DNA of 64,000 nt from Planotetraspora kaengkrachanensis (GTDB lineage: Bacteria > Actinomycetota > Actinomycetes > Streptosporangiales > Streptosporangiaceae): positions 204,749 to 268,748 of the forward strand of contig NZ_BONV01000010.1 of the NCBI RefSeq assembly GCF_016862895.1. Reading direction: 5' to 3'. This document shows positions 8,133 to 16,180 of this stretch, piece after piece. The stretch's first letter is position 1. Each line of letters begins with the position of its first letter. A model generated the notes under the pieces. That model did not search any database. It was not told where the DNA came from and saw only the letters and a program-made list of their open reading frames with translations. Both the position numbers and the translations under genes were made by a program.

Positions 8133-8450
8133 CTACATGTACATGAAGGCCACAATGCCCATGAACATGTATCCACCGACGAACACGACCAGGCTGGCCA
8201 GCCAGAATCCGACAGCCGCTCCGAACCGGAGATATCCACGACCGTACGGCCGTGCCACATGCCGTCCGATTCCGGCACCGCCGATCAGCACCCCCACAGC
8301 CATGGCGACCATGGGCCATCGAGGCGAGGGGAACCAATCACGAAAGACCCATGGACACAAGGCGAGCAGCCCGGCATGTAAGACCGCGAAAGCGACTGCC
8401 ACCTCTTCAAGAGGAGCGCGCACAATGTGGCCCTCATCAGTGCCCATCAC
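8133..8450 (-). CDS. Small integral membrane protein, unknown function
   Basis: 105 residues with three or four membrane segments: VAVAFAVLHAGLLALCPWVF, WPMVAMAVGVLIGGAGIG, FGAAVGFWLASLVVFVGGYMF and the MGIVAFMYM end. Between the second and third lies a basic loop GRHVARPYGRGYLRFG. No family is recognised. It is on the same strand as, and 104 bases downstream of, the phosphatase gene at 8555-9061, so the two could be co-transcribed. Confidence 0.55.
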   Translation of the reverse strand: MMGTDEGHIVRAPLEEVAVAFAVLHAGLLALCPWVFRDWFPSPRWPMVAMAVGVLIGGAGIGRHVARPYGRGYLRFGAAVGFWLASLVVFVGGYMFMGIVAFMYM

Positions 8451-8554
8451 GGCAGGATGATCTCATGCGCTCCACTCGAGATGCGCCGAATCTCTGTTAA
8501 GTCCGAGACACCCCACCATCCTGCGGCGAAGAGCCTGATTTCTCGCAACGCGCT

Positions 8555-9061
8555 TCAGTCGTCGAGCCCGACGAGCAACCCGGCGACGCCGAGCCCCGTC
8601 GTCAGGTAGTTGACGAACAAGTGATTACTCAGAGCCCACTTCGAACGGCGGTTGCGGACGAGGAACATCGCGTCATCCAGGGAGTATCCGAGGGTCAGGA
8701 GCGCCTGGACGATGACGAGACCCGACCGGTTGTAGCCGGCCTGGCAGCGAACCAGGACCTTGCGGTCTTCCCGCACGGCTGCTGCTGCGAACTCCCCGAG
8801 TTCCACGACCTCCGCGAGCTGCCGGGATGTGAGCGGTCCGTCCGGGATCTCACAACAGCGGTGGACGACTGCTTCAGCTGGGCCATGCCCGTCACGGCGA
8901 TAAAGGCTGACGACCACATCGAATTCACTCCCGACGACCACCGGAAGCAGGCCACCGGACGAGTCGCGGTAGTGATGTCCGCCCATGAACAGACCAGGAA
9001 CGATCTCGTTCCAGGGGAAGTCGGCATAGGGTGCGCCCCGGCCCTCGATGCGCATCTGCAC
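8555..9061 (-). CDS. Dual-specificity-type protein phosphatase
   Basis: 168 residues. The signature VRCQAGYNRSGLV is the CX5R(S/T) phosphate-binding loop of cysteine-dependent phosphatases: nucleophile Cys, five residues, Arg, Ser. The usual His before the Cys is replaced by Arg (RC instead of HC), which should change the nucleophile's pKa but occurs in some family members. A likely general-acid Asp lies in the CEIPDGPLTSRQL region upstream. Expected substrates are phospho-Tyr/Ser/Thr proteins or other phosphoesters. No kinase is adjacent. Confidence 0.8.
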   Translation of the reverse strand: MQMRIEGRGAPYADFPWNEIVPGLFMGGHHYRDSSGGLLPVVVGSEFDVVVSLYRRDGHGPAEAVVHRCCEIPDGPLTSRQLAEVVELGEFAAAAVREDRKVLVRCQAGYNRSGLVIVQALLTLGYSLDDAMFLVRNRRSKWALSNHLFVNYLTTGLGVAGLLVGLDD

Positions 9062-9301
9062 CTCACCGTCAACATGGCCCGCCAGGTACGGACGGGCGGA
9101 TCAGCATCTCCCGCGATTCACCCTACATTCGCGGCCGATCCAGATGATTTGGCGAAGGTTCAGTGGTGGTTCAGAGGTGCCACCGGCAGGGCGCGTACTT
9201 CCGGCGTCGTAGTCCGATAGGTCGTTGATCCCGGCGCGGTAGCGGCGGATCACTTCGCTCGTGCGACGCTTCTGAACAGTCGCTGGACGACGATTTCGGT
9301 C

Positions 9302-10807
9302 ATGAGAACCCCCCTCGGCACATCCATCGGCCCCCGAACAGGCGGACGGTCAACAGCCGGAAGCGTCGGCATCGAGCCGGGCGCCCGTCCGGGGATCATC
9401 CTCGCCGCGGTCGCCGTCGTGCAGTTCATGGTGTCGCTGGATCTGTCGGTCGTTAACGTCGGACTTCCCCAGATCGCCGCCGGCCTCGGGTTCAGCGCAG
9501 TGGGGCTGACCTGGGTGATCCACGCCTACGCGCTCACCTTCGGCGGACTGCTCCTACTGGGCGGCAAGGCCGCCGACCGATACGGTCGCAGGCGGCTCCT
9601 GCTGCTCGGGCTCGGCCTGTTCGGCCTCGCCTCGCTCGCCGGCGGCTTCGCCCAGGAACCCGGCCATCTTGTCGCCGCCCGTGCCGTACAGGGCGTCGGG
9701 GCCGCCGCGCTGGCTCCGGCCGCGTTGGCGCTGCTGGCCGCGACGTTCCCTGCGGGCAGGGCCCGCGTCCGGGCCTACGGCATCTGGAGCGCGGTGAACG
9801 CCGCCGGGGCCGCCTTCGGCGTCCTGATAGGCGGTCTGCTCACTGAGTACGCCGGTTGGCGCTGGGTGATGTTCGTGAACGTGCCGATGGCCGTGATCTC
9901 GCTGTTCATGGTCTGGTGGAGCGTCTCCGCCGGCCCGTCGACGGTGCGACGGGGCCGCCCGGACGTCCTCGGCGCCGTCCTGGCCACGGCCGGCATGACC
10001 CTGCTGGTGTTCGGCATCGTCCGCACCGACCAGTATTCGTGGACCTCGCCGGTCACCGTGACGACCCTGGCGGCCGCCGCCGCTCTGCTCATCGCGTTCA
10101 TCCGCGTCGAGCGGGTCACCGCCCGCGAACCGTTGATCCGGCTCGGACTGTTCGCCAACCATTCGGTCGCCGGCGCGAACGCCTACAACATCCTGGTCGG
10201 CGCAGCCATCACCGCAGCCTCCTACTTCGCGTCCCTGTATCTGCAAAGAGTGCTCGGGGTCGGGCCGGCCCTGACCGGGATCGAGTTCCTGCCGTTCGCC
10301 CTCGGTGTGATCGTCGGCTCCGTGCTCGCCGTCAAACTCGGCTACCGTCTCGCACCGCGCACCCTTCTGGTCGTCGGTGGACTGCTCACCGCGGCCGGGT
10401 TGGCCTGGATGGGCATGATCAGCGCAGACGGCTCCTTCGCCACCGACGTCCTGGGGCCTTCGATCGTCGCCAGCATCGGCTTCGGCCTCTGCCTCGGACC
10501 GGTCGTCTCCACCGCCACCACCGGTGTCGCTTCGCACGAGACCGGCACCGCATCGGCCCTGCTCAACAGTTCACGCCAGATCGGCGCCTCGCTCGGGCTG
10601 GCCGTCCTCGGCACCGCCGCGCACAACCGCACCGGCGAGGCCGTCACGCCCGAGGCCCTCAACGACGGGTACGCACTCGGCCTGACGCTCAGCGCCGCGC
10701 TCCTGGTCGCAGCCGTCCTCATCGCCCTCACCGTCCTGCGCGGGACCCGCCCGCCGTCACCGGCCGAGCAGACCGATGACCGCGACTTGCTTCCCGTCCA
10801 GGACTGA
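9302..10807 (+). CDS. MFS exporter, DHA2 family, 14 helices
   Basis: 501 residues with the DHA2 helix-1 motif LDLSVVNVGLPQIAAGL, the motif A loop GGKAADRYGRRRLLLLG, helix-5 motif C-like GVLIGGLLTEYAGWRW, and 14 predicted helices. It exports drugs or metabolites using the proton gradient; the substrate is not deducible. A cupin gene begins 24 bases after its stop on the same strand, so they form a two-gene unit. The 240 bases upstream (9062-9301) have no recognisable gene and probably hold the promoter. Confidence 0.88.
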   Translation: MRTPLGTSIGPRTGGRSTAGSVGIEPGARPGIILAAVAVVQFMVSLDLSVVNVGLPQIAAGLGFSAVGLTWVIHAYALTFGGLLLLGGKAADRYGRRRLLLLGLGLFGLASLAGGFAQEPGHLVAARAVQGVGAAALAPAALALLAATFPAGRARVRAYGIWSAVNAAGAAFGVLIGGLLTEYAGWRWVMFVNVPMAVISLFMVWWSVSAGPSTVRRGRPDVLGAVLATAGMTLLVFGIVRTDQYSWTSPVTVTTLAAAAALLIAFIRVERVTAREPLIRLGLFANHSVAGANAYNILVGAAITAASYFASLYLQRVLGVGPALTGIEFLPFALGVIVGSVLAVKLGYRLAPRTLLVVGGLLTAAGLAWMGMISADGSFATDVLGPSIVASIGFGLCLGPVVSTATTGVASHETGTASALLNSSRQIGASLGLAVLGTAAHNRTGEAVTPEALNDGYALGLTLSAALLVAAVLIALTVLRGTRPPSPAEQTDDRDLLPVQD

Positions 10808-10831
10808 ACGCCACAGGAAGGTCGCATCGAC

Positions 10832-11221
10832 ATGACCGTCACCCCGATCGATCTCTTCTCGTCCCGCATCCGCCTTCACCAAGGCGGCAGGATTCACACC
10901 CAGAAAAGACGAATGGATTCCGACCAGGACGGTTGGCAGCTGACGGCCTTCTACGCGAGGACCGACGCCGACGTACACGCCGACCACTGGGAGGTCCACC
11001 CCGAGGCCGAGGAGATCGTGTCGTGCCTCATCGGGAAGATACGGCTCTACCTCCGGCCGGAGCAGCCGGGACAGCAGGAGGAAGAGATCAGGCTGACGGC
11101 CGGAACGGCCGCCATCGTCCCGCGCGGCAGATGGCACCGCATCAAGCTGGACATTCCCAGCAACATCATGGCCGTCACCCTGCCGCGTGGCAGCCGGCTG
11201 GAGAAGCGGACCGAGGCCTAG
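10832..11221 (+). CDS. Single-domain cupin protein
   Basis: 129 residues. Cupin motif 1 is seen as HADHWEVHPEAEEIVSCLIGKIRLYL and motif 2 as PRGRWHRIKLD. Metal-ligand positions are partly kept: His, His and Glu in motif 1, His in motif 2. Small cupins of this type are isomerases, dioxygenases or ligand-binding proteins. Being 24 bases behind the DHA2 exporter, it probably acts on the same compound (inference). Confidence 0.78.
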   Translation: MTVTPIDLFSSRIRLHQGGRIHTQKRRMDSDQDGWQLTAFYARTDADVHADHWEVHPEAEEIVSCLIGKIRLYLRPEQPGQQEEEIRLTAGTAAIVPRGRWHRIKLDIPSNIMAVTLPRGSRLEKRTEA

Positions 11222-11335
11222 ACAAACGGGCGTCGCGGAACCGTCCAGCACGGGCCGTCGCCACCTGGCCGCCGTCATCAGCTCGTCGCGAGAATTCCCG
11301 ATGACACCATGTCTGGCGGATGCCACGCTCGTGGC

Positions 11336-11797
11336 ATGGAACGCGTCTCGATCCGCCCAGCCCGGCTGGAGGAACTTCCGTTCCTTGATGGGCTGCTCCT
11401 GCGGTCGAAGTCGCATTGGGTGGGCGGACGCGTGGCGGACGTTCCCGCCGTGACGCCGGAGCTCACGGCCGAGGACATCGCGTCTCGCCATGCGACGGTC
11501 GCCGAGAAGGACGGCGTCCCCATCGGTTTCTACACGCTCAACGAGCACGAGGACTACCTGGGAATCGGCCTGTTCTTCGTTGATCGGCCGTTCATCGGCA
11601 CGGGGGTCGGGCGCCTGTTGTGGAGTCACCTGGTCCAGCGCGCGGTCACCCTGGGCGCACGTCTGCTCGGCGTCGGAGCGGAGCCGCGCGCCGAGGGCTT
11701 CTACCAGCGGATGGGCATGGTCAGCCGGCACGAGTTCGATCACAACGGTGAGCGCCTGATCTGGATGACCGGCGAAATCGGCAAGGTCGTCACCTGA
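11336..11797 (+). CDS. GNAT-family N-acetyltransferase
   Basis: 153 residues from ATG 11336 (MERVSIRPA); an upstream ATG at 11309 would add nine atypical residues. GNAT features: IRPARLEELPFLDGL at the N-terminus, strand 4 LGIGLFFVDRPFIGTGVGRLL with the acetyl-CoA loop (GTGVGR in the Q/RxxGxG/A position), and GFYQRMGM near the end. It transfers an acyl group from CoA to an amine; the acceptor is unknown. It stands alone. Confidence 0.85.
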   Translation: MERVSIRPARLEELPFLDGLLLRSKSHWVGGRVADVPAVTPELTAEDIASRHATVAEKDGVPIGFYTLNEHEDYLGIGLFFVDRPFIGTGVGRLLWSHLVQRAVTLGARLLGVGAEPRAEGFYQRMGMVSRHEFDHNGERLIWMTGEIGKVVT

Positions 11798-11942
11798 CTT
11801 CTGCGTGTCCAGGGTGTCGGCCGGCTCGCGCGGACATCACGGGCCGCCGCATTCAGTAACGACAGAGTCCAGCGAATCGGGGACGCCGGCGGTCGACATG
11901 ACGTCGAACACTCCTTGGCTGTGACTCCGCACCCCAGCCAAG

Positions 11943-11975
11943 GGAGGCGGCCATCGCCCGGGCCCGGCCGCCTCC
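11943..11975. terminator. Hairpin terminator between convergent GNAT and methyltransferase genes
   Basis: Arms GGAGGCGGCC / GGCCGCCTCC (10 bp, perfect) around a 13-base GC-rich loop, followed on the plus strand by GTTTG. It lies 8 bases beyond the methyltransferase stop codon and about 145 bases past the GNAT stop, so it can serve either transcript. Confidence 0.6.
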
Positions 11976-11983
11976 GTTTGCGC

Positions 11984-12703
11984 TCAAGGACGTCTCAGCT
12001 TCACCGCGATGAAGCATGGCGCTTGATGAAGCTTGTCGTAGGCGGCTTCGTCGATGTCCCGAAGGCCGACCGCGGGGCGGGGTTCGATCAGTTGCTCCAG
12101 CACGAACCCGGCGGTCAGGAGCTCGCCCAAGAACGTCTCCAACGGCATCCGCTGGTAGTGGATCGCGAAACTGCCATCCGCGACAGGCAGGTCGCTCCAG
12201 TCCTGACTGAAGTACGAGTCGCCGAAGCGCCGCCAGTCGGCTGTTGGGTGAGTGGTCGATACGAGCAGCCATGCCCCCGGGCGCAGGGCGCAGCGCAGTT
12301 CATCCAGCAGTTGCGCGCGGTTCCTCACGTGATGGAGTACGAGGGCGCAGACCGCCCCGTCGAACGACGCGTCAGCGGCGAAACCGAGTGGCTCTTCCAG
12401 ATCATGGAGAAGTAGTTCTGCTTGCCCGTTCACGCGTGCTCGTGCATGGCGCAGCAACGTGGCGCTGCCCTCGATGCCGACCACCTGGGCGCCGCGGGCC
12501 GAGAGTTCGGCCGCATAGTGGCCTGCTCCACAGCCGACGTCCAGGATTCTGGCCCCGGAGACATCGCCCGCCAGTTGCAACATGGCAGGTCTGTCCGTGT
12601 AGGCGTTGTACGGGCTCGTATCCGCGTTCTTCGCGAAGAAGTCGCCGAGTGCGTCGTGATAAGCGGTCGCCCTGTGCACCGGGTCATCATGACGCGCCCA
12701 CAC
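11984..12703 (-). CDS. Class I SAM-dependent methyltransferase
   Basis: 239 residues. The SAM-binding motif I is ILDVGCGAGHYAAELSARG, followed by the acidic position VVGIEGS, motif II FDGAVCALVLHHV and motif III LRPGAWLLVSTTHP. This is the UbiE/Methyltransf_11-like fold of small-molecule methyltransferases. The acceptor is unknown and no biosynthetic genes are adjacent. About 270 bases upstream (12704-12974) contain no convincing gene, only a short minus-strand frame that starts MGPTPLDFELDDE and then loses any recognisable pattern. Confidence 0.88.
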   Translation of the reverse strand: MWARHDDPVHRATAYHDALGDFFAKNADTSPYNAYTDRPAMLQLAGDVSGARILDVGCGAGHYAAELSARGAQVVGIEGSATLLRHARARVNGQAELLLHDLEEPLGFAADASFDGAVCALVLHHVRNRAQLLDELRCALRPGAWLLVSTTHPTADWRRFGDSYFSQDWSDLPVADGSFAIHYQRMPLETFLGELLTAGFVLEQLIEPRPAVGLRDIDEAAYDKLHQAPCFIAVKLRRP

Positions 12704-12974
12704 GCCACGTCTCCATTGAGTTCCAGTTGAGACGGTGGATGGTGTTCAGGGACGTGTCCTCCTGCAGGCTCTGCGACGGTGCGACGCTCGGTCAGTCCGC
12801 AGAACGCCGTCGCCAAGGTGGAACTGCCGCCGCTCCACCACGCGGGATCACACGTCGCAGTTCTGATTAGCCCTTGATCGCGACCTGGGGCAAAGGCTTC
12901 ATCGTCGAGCTCGAAGTCGAGGGGCGTAGGGCCCATGCATGATCAGTACCCAGCGCTCGATCTAGGATGCGACG

Positions 12975-13448
12975 GTGCAAATTTCCATGCAGGTCCCCCA
13001 CGATGAGAAACGGCTACGGCGAACACTCCGGTTCCTCCTCCGTCCGCAGCTGAAACTCATCCGCATCATGGGCGGAGTGCTGATCGTCCTCGGCCTCGTC
13101 CTGGTGGCAATGGATCCCTCGGACCCGATCGCCTACCTGGCCATGATCCTTGGACTGCTGTTCGCGGTCGCGGTCGCACCGATCGCGATGGCTCAGTCCA
13201 TGCGTGCGCAGTCCGACGTCATCAAGGACGGGTTTCACGTGACTCTGGACGACGAGTGGGTCACCGTGGTCTACCCGCTCGCTGAGTCGCGGTTTCGGTG
13301 GGCCGGCCTCGGTCGCGTCGTCGAGACCCCCGAGGTCTGGTACATCATGTTCGGCAAGTACCAGGCGGTCACGATCCCGAAGGGCTCGATGGCCGATGAG
13401 CAGCGGGCCGAGTTCGCCGCATTCGTCGACAGGTTGCAGCACGCCTGA
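12975..13448 (+). CDS. YcxB-like membrane protein
   Basis: 157 residues: a charged N-terminus, two membrane helices (LIRIMGGVLIVLGLVLVAM and IAYLAMILGLLFAVAVAPIAM), then a cytoplasmic beta-rich domain FHVTLDDEWVTVVYPLAESRFRWAGLGRVVETPEVWYIMF. That order matches YcxB-like proteins, whose function is unknown. It sits next to the integration locus at rnpB and may be the first chromosomal gene to its left or part of the cargo. Confidence 0.7.
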   Translation: MQISMQVPHDEKRLRRTLRFLLRPQLKLIRIMGGVLIVLGLVLVAMDPSDPIAYLAMILGLLFAVAVAPIAMAQSMRAQSDVIKDGFHVTLDDEWVTVVYPLAESRFRWAGLGRVVETPEVWYIMFGKYQAVTIPKGSMADEQRAEFAAFVDRLQHA

Positions 13449-13520
13449 GAGTGACGGCCATCCCATCGGATTCATAGACCAGGCGGCCTTCGCCACCCCG
13501 TTTTTCGTCGACCCACGACG

Positions 13521-13771
13521 GAGCAACAGAGGGCCGACCTGCCCAAAGGCACCCGCTTTCACCACCTCAGGCACTTCTACGCGTCGAATCTCATCCGGGC
13601 GAACCTGAATCCGAAAGTCATCCAGACGCGTCTTGGCCACGCCACAATCGCCAAGACCATGGACACCTACGGGCACCTGTTTCCGGATGATGAAGACCTC
13701 GGTAGAGTGCCGTCGAAGCCATGGTCACCGCAGCACTGACGGAACAGCAGCGGAACAGCAGCCTCAAGTAG
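13521..13771 (+). pseudogene. Tyrosine recombinase (integrase) C-terminal relic with frameshift
   Basis: From about 13521 the frame reads DLPKGTRFHHLRHFYASNLI, then KVIQTRLGHATIAKTMDTYGHLFPDDEDLGR. These are the box II HxLRH, the LGH and the catalytic Tyr of tyrosine recombinases. After DLGR the frame ends in 14 unrelated codons, while the +1 frame continues AVEAMVTAALTEQQRNSSLK to a stop at 13769-13771, an ending typical of actinobacterial element integrases. So a one-base loss near 13703-13712 broke the gene, and its N-terminal two-thirds are missing. It ends 25 bases before the left repeat of the rnpB end. Confidence 0.8.
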
Positions 13772-13796
13772 CCGCATAGACACAGGTCAGAGACTT

Positions 13797-13827
13797 AACA
13801 GCGGACGAGTCGGCCTGTAGGCCGGGT
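13797..13827. repeat. Attachment-site copy: 31-bp repeat of the rnpB 3' end
   Basis: These 31 bases are identical to 15725-15755, which is the 3' end of rnpB plus four flanking bases. Outside the repeat the two copies differ at once. A detached copy of an RNA-gene 3' end next to an integrase relic is the mark of a site-specific integration (far-end att site). Confidence 0.85.
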
Positions 13828-13967
13828 ACAAATTCCGCACCCTCCCCACCTGCACGCTTTCGCTCCACCTCCGAAGCGACCTGCGATGACGCTTCCGTTC
13901 GTTGTCTCGCCTGCCAGCACTTTCCGGTGCCATGTGCCCCCAAAGTGCCCCCGCCGGATGCATCACG

Positions 13968-14315
13968 CTACGACTGATGGCGGTGAAAGACTTCGTGTAG
14001 CCAGTGATCGAAGTACCTGCGTACAGCGTCCCTGTCCCGAGGATTCAGGGCCAGCCATTCGCGGGCGGCCCGAACCATCTCGGCCTTGGCAAGGTCTTCC
14101 TCGGCTGGCTTGAGCTCCACCCAGTCGGTGAGCTCACCCCACAAGTTGTACATGCTGACCGCGTACGCGTACTCGCCGGTGGTGATGACCTCGATCGTGT
14201 CGCCCATGAATTGCAGCCCAACGTCGTAAGGGTCGTCCGCGCGAAGGAGCTGTCCCGCGAGCTCGCGGGTGTGCTCGAGATAGGCCGGCCAAACCTCGTC
14301 GTCTGAGCTGCTCAC
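13968..14315 (-). CDS. Small hypothetical protein within the rnpB-linked element
   Basis: 115 residues from GTG 14315 (VSSSDDEVWPAYLEHTRELA); a longer frame to 14351 lacks a better start. Soluble, acidic and mostly helical, with LQFMGDTIEVITTGEYAYAVSMYNLWGELTDWVEL in the middle and DRDAVRRYFDHWLHEVFHRHQS at the end. I do not recognise the family. It reads like an immunity- or accessory-type small protein, but nothing proves that. Being inside the repeat-bounded element, it is probably cargo. Confidence 0.6.
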   Translation of the reverse strand: MSSSDDEVWPAYLEHTRELAGQLLRADDPYDVGLQFMGDTIEVITTGEYAYAVSMYNLWGELTDWVELKPAEEDLAKAEMVRAAREWLALNPRDRDAVRRYFDHWLHEVFHRHQS

Positions 14316-14548
14316 GGGCCGAGAATCACACGTCGCCGTGCGCGGCCGCAAATCCTGGTGGATCAGGTAACAGCAACAGGTGTTCGAACTGGTCTTACAG
14401 GGCCTCTACCTGCGGAGGTAGTCCACTCCCGTCCGCCAGTGTCCAGCGTCGTCCGTCGGCGTATCACGCAGTTGGTCACTCACCTTGACCTGTGCCGCGA
14501 TAGCCTGCTCGCCTGATCGGCGACCAGTCACTGCGGCGAGAGGACAGG

Positions 14549-14872
14549 ATGGGCATCCGCATCAACGGGATCGTCATCGACGCCACCGATCTTGACTTGC
14601 TCGCCCGCTTCTGGAGCGAGTTACTCGACCTGGCGATCACCCGCCGAGAAGACGGCTGGATCAGCCTTGGCCCCAACCTGGCCCTTCAATTGGTCTCAGA
14701 GCCGAAGACCGTCAAGAACCGCATTCACTGTGATCTGGTCGCCGATGACTTCACAGCGGCGACCGCCCGAGCAGCCGAGCTCGGAGCCACCCCGGCCGGA
14801 GACATCCAGGAGAACCTCTGGCAGGTCTGGCAGGACCCGGAAGGCAACGAGTTCTGCATTTGCATGTCCTGA
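14549..14872 (+). CDS. VOC-superfamily protein (cargo of rnpB-linked element)
   Basis: 107 residues, one complete VOC unit: ININGIVIDATDLDLLARFWSELL-type start, HCDLVADDFTAATARAAELGA, and the ending VWQDPEGNEFCICMS with the EGNEFC motif common in actinobacterial VOC proteins. The ribosome site GAGAGGA precedes the ATG by a few bases. The first metal ligand (His) is replaced by Val in GIVID, so metal binding may be lost or altered. It is intact, while the integrase next to it is broken. Confidence 0.8.
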   Translation: MGIRINGIVIDATDLDLLARFWSELLDLAITRREDGWISLGPNLALQLVSEPKTVKNRIHCDLVADDFTAATARAAELGATPAGDIQENLWQVWQDPEGNEFCICMS

Positions 14873-15348
14873 TCAGCAGGGTGACCGTTTCCCTCGGCGT
14901 CTTGGACCGTTTCTCCGTCTCATGTCCCCTGCGAGTGTGATGTGCGCTCCCGCACGCGCGGGCCTTGTCCTGATCTCTCGTCTGCTGTCGTCCCACCGCG
15001 TAGCGGCAGCGGGCCGGCGACGGAGGGTCAAGCCTGGCCTCGCGTGTACATGTTCCCGGGTGACCTTCCTCGCGCGCTGGGTTGCCCAACGTGCACGGCC
15101 GGGCTTGACCTGGAGGAGTCGATCTGCTGGGCTCTGCCTGGGTCGATGGCAGGCGGGCGATCAGGACCTTCACCTCAGCCATCTACGGCCCGCCATGGTG
15201 CGCGGGCGTCCCCTCTCGGAGCTGGAGCGCCCCGGGGTTCGGGGCGGAGCCCCGAGGTCTTCCCCCGGCACTTCCCCGCCTCCTCACTCCCTTCCCTTCT
15301 TCCTCTCACACAGCGTCGCCTATCGGCTTCCGGGGCCTGCTCGGCTCC
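14873..15348. other. Gene-poor stretch inside the rnpB-linked element
   Basis: No coding frame here has family similarity that I can see. It contains a GC-rich hairpin near 15240-15254 (GGGGC-GGA-GCCCC) and a pyrimidine-rich run near 15283-15310. It is probably decayed element sequence between the VOC gene and the integrase relic. Confidence 0.4.
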
Positions 15349-15468
15349 GTGCCTTCCCGTGGCCATGACCGTTCACCCATTGGGGAGAGACCTTCATCGG
15401 CACAAGCCGCTATGCCGTCGATCCGATGGCTCACGCCGCTTGTCGGCGTTGGTGTGCGCCGCCGCCGG

Positions 15469-15690
15469 CGGGACCGGCCGAACGATCTGCGGCACACCTT
15501 CGCGAGTACGGCTCTGGCCGAAGGCGTTCCGATCTCCGAGGTGTCCCGATGGCTCGGCCACGAGTCGATCACCACGACGGTTGACCTCTACGGGCACCTC
15601 GTGCCGGAAGCCTTCGAACGAGCTCGTACGGCGCTCGACAACGCGTTCCGCTCCGCGCTCGATGTGCCCCCAGTATGCCGCCGATCATGA
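15469..15690 (+). pseudogene. Second tyrosine recombinase relic, next to rnpB
   Basis: Only the C-terminal catalytic third survives: RPNDLRHTFASTALAEGVPI, then EVSRWLGHESITTTVDLYGHLVPEAFERART. Box II LRHT, LGH and the Tyr nucleophile (DLYGHL) are kept. The open frame can be extended to 15349, but the added residues show no integrase similarity, so the N-terminal arm-binding and core-binding parts are lost. It points at the rnpB-side repeat, 34 bases away, as integrases next to their attachment site do. Confidence 0.8.
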
Positions 15691-15724
15691 ATGAGGCGGG
15701 AAGAACCCCCAGCCCAGGCGGGGA

Positions 15725-15755
15725 AACAGCGGACGAGTCGGCCTGTAGGCCGGGT
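15725..15755. repeat. Attachment-site copy at the rnpB 3' end
   Basis: Identical over 31 bases to 13797-13827. This copy is continuous with the rest of rnpB, so it is the junction that keeps the RNA gene functional. Confidence 0.85.
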
Positions 15756-16123
15756 TCTGTGATCAGCCGGAGCCGATCGGCGGCCATCCATCTAGGACCG
15801 CCGTTGCCGGCGGCCTCAAGCGGTCTACCCGCGCGGCTCGGGCGAGCAGCCCTCGAACGTCGCGCGCGGAACGCCTCCTAGGAGGCGCCCCTTCTTGACC
15901 TTGCTCCGGGTGGGGTTTACCTAGCCGCCCACGTCGCCGTGGGCGCTGGTGGTCTCTTACACCACCCTTTCACCCTTACCCCCGAAGGGGCGGTCTGCTC
16001 TCTGTGGCACTGTCCCGCGGGTCACCCCGGGTCGGCGTTACCGACCACCCTGCTCTGTGGAGCCCGGACCTTCCTCGGCGGGGCCCGAAAGCCCCGACGC
16101 GGCCGCCCGGCCGACTCGTCCGC
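15729..16123 (-). ncRNA. rnpB: RNase P RNA, bacterial class A
   Basis: On the minus strand the sequence opens GCGGACGAGTCGGCCGGGC and closes CCGGCCTACAGGCCGACTCGTCCGC, which pair to form helix P1. Inside are the universal blocks GAGGAAGGTCCGGGCTCC (CR-I), AGGGTGAAAGGGTG and TAAACCCCACCCGGAGCAAG. Near the 3' end is ACAGAACCCGG (CR-V). About 395 nucleotides, normal for actinobacteria. It is the ribozyme that matures tRNA 5' ends. It lies 57 bases downstream of the RNase H/phosphatase gene on the same strand; TAGGCT about 9 bases before the 5' end is a possible -10 element. Its 3' end served as an integration site. Confidence 0.96.
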
Positions 16124-16180
16124 CGTACTCACAAGCCTAGCGGGTCGGCCGGATCTCCCCCGCCACAGCGGCCTCCCGGC

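Larger units (their letters stand above)
13797..15755. mobile_element. Decayed integrative element in the rnpB 3' end
   Basis: About 1.96 kb bounded by 31-bp direct repeats of the rnpB end. Inside are a short minus-strand gene, a VOC gene, about 475 bases with no gene, and an integrase relic pointing at the rnpB copy. No replication, transfer or phage structural genes remain. A second integrase relic abuts the left repeat from outside, so two elements probably entered the same site one after the other and were then mostly deleted. Confidence 0.7.

Noticed and set aside
12430..12936. Minus-strand frame beginning MGPTPLDFELDDE upstream of the methyltransferase
   Set aside because: Only the first dozen residues look protein-like; the rest is a shifted shadow of the methyltransferase.
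15237..15256. Terminator at the GC-rich hairpin inside the rnpB-linked element
   Set aside because: Symmetric GC hairpins of this kind are scattered in high-GC genomes; no transcript is known to end here.
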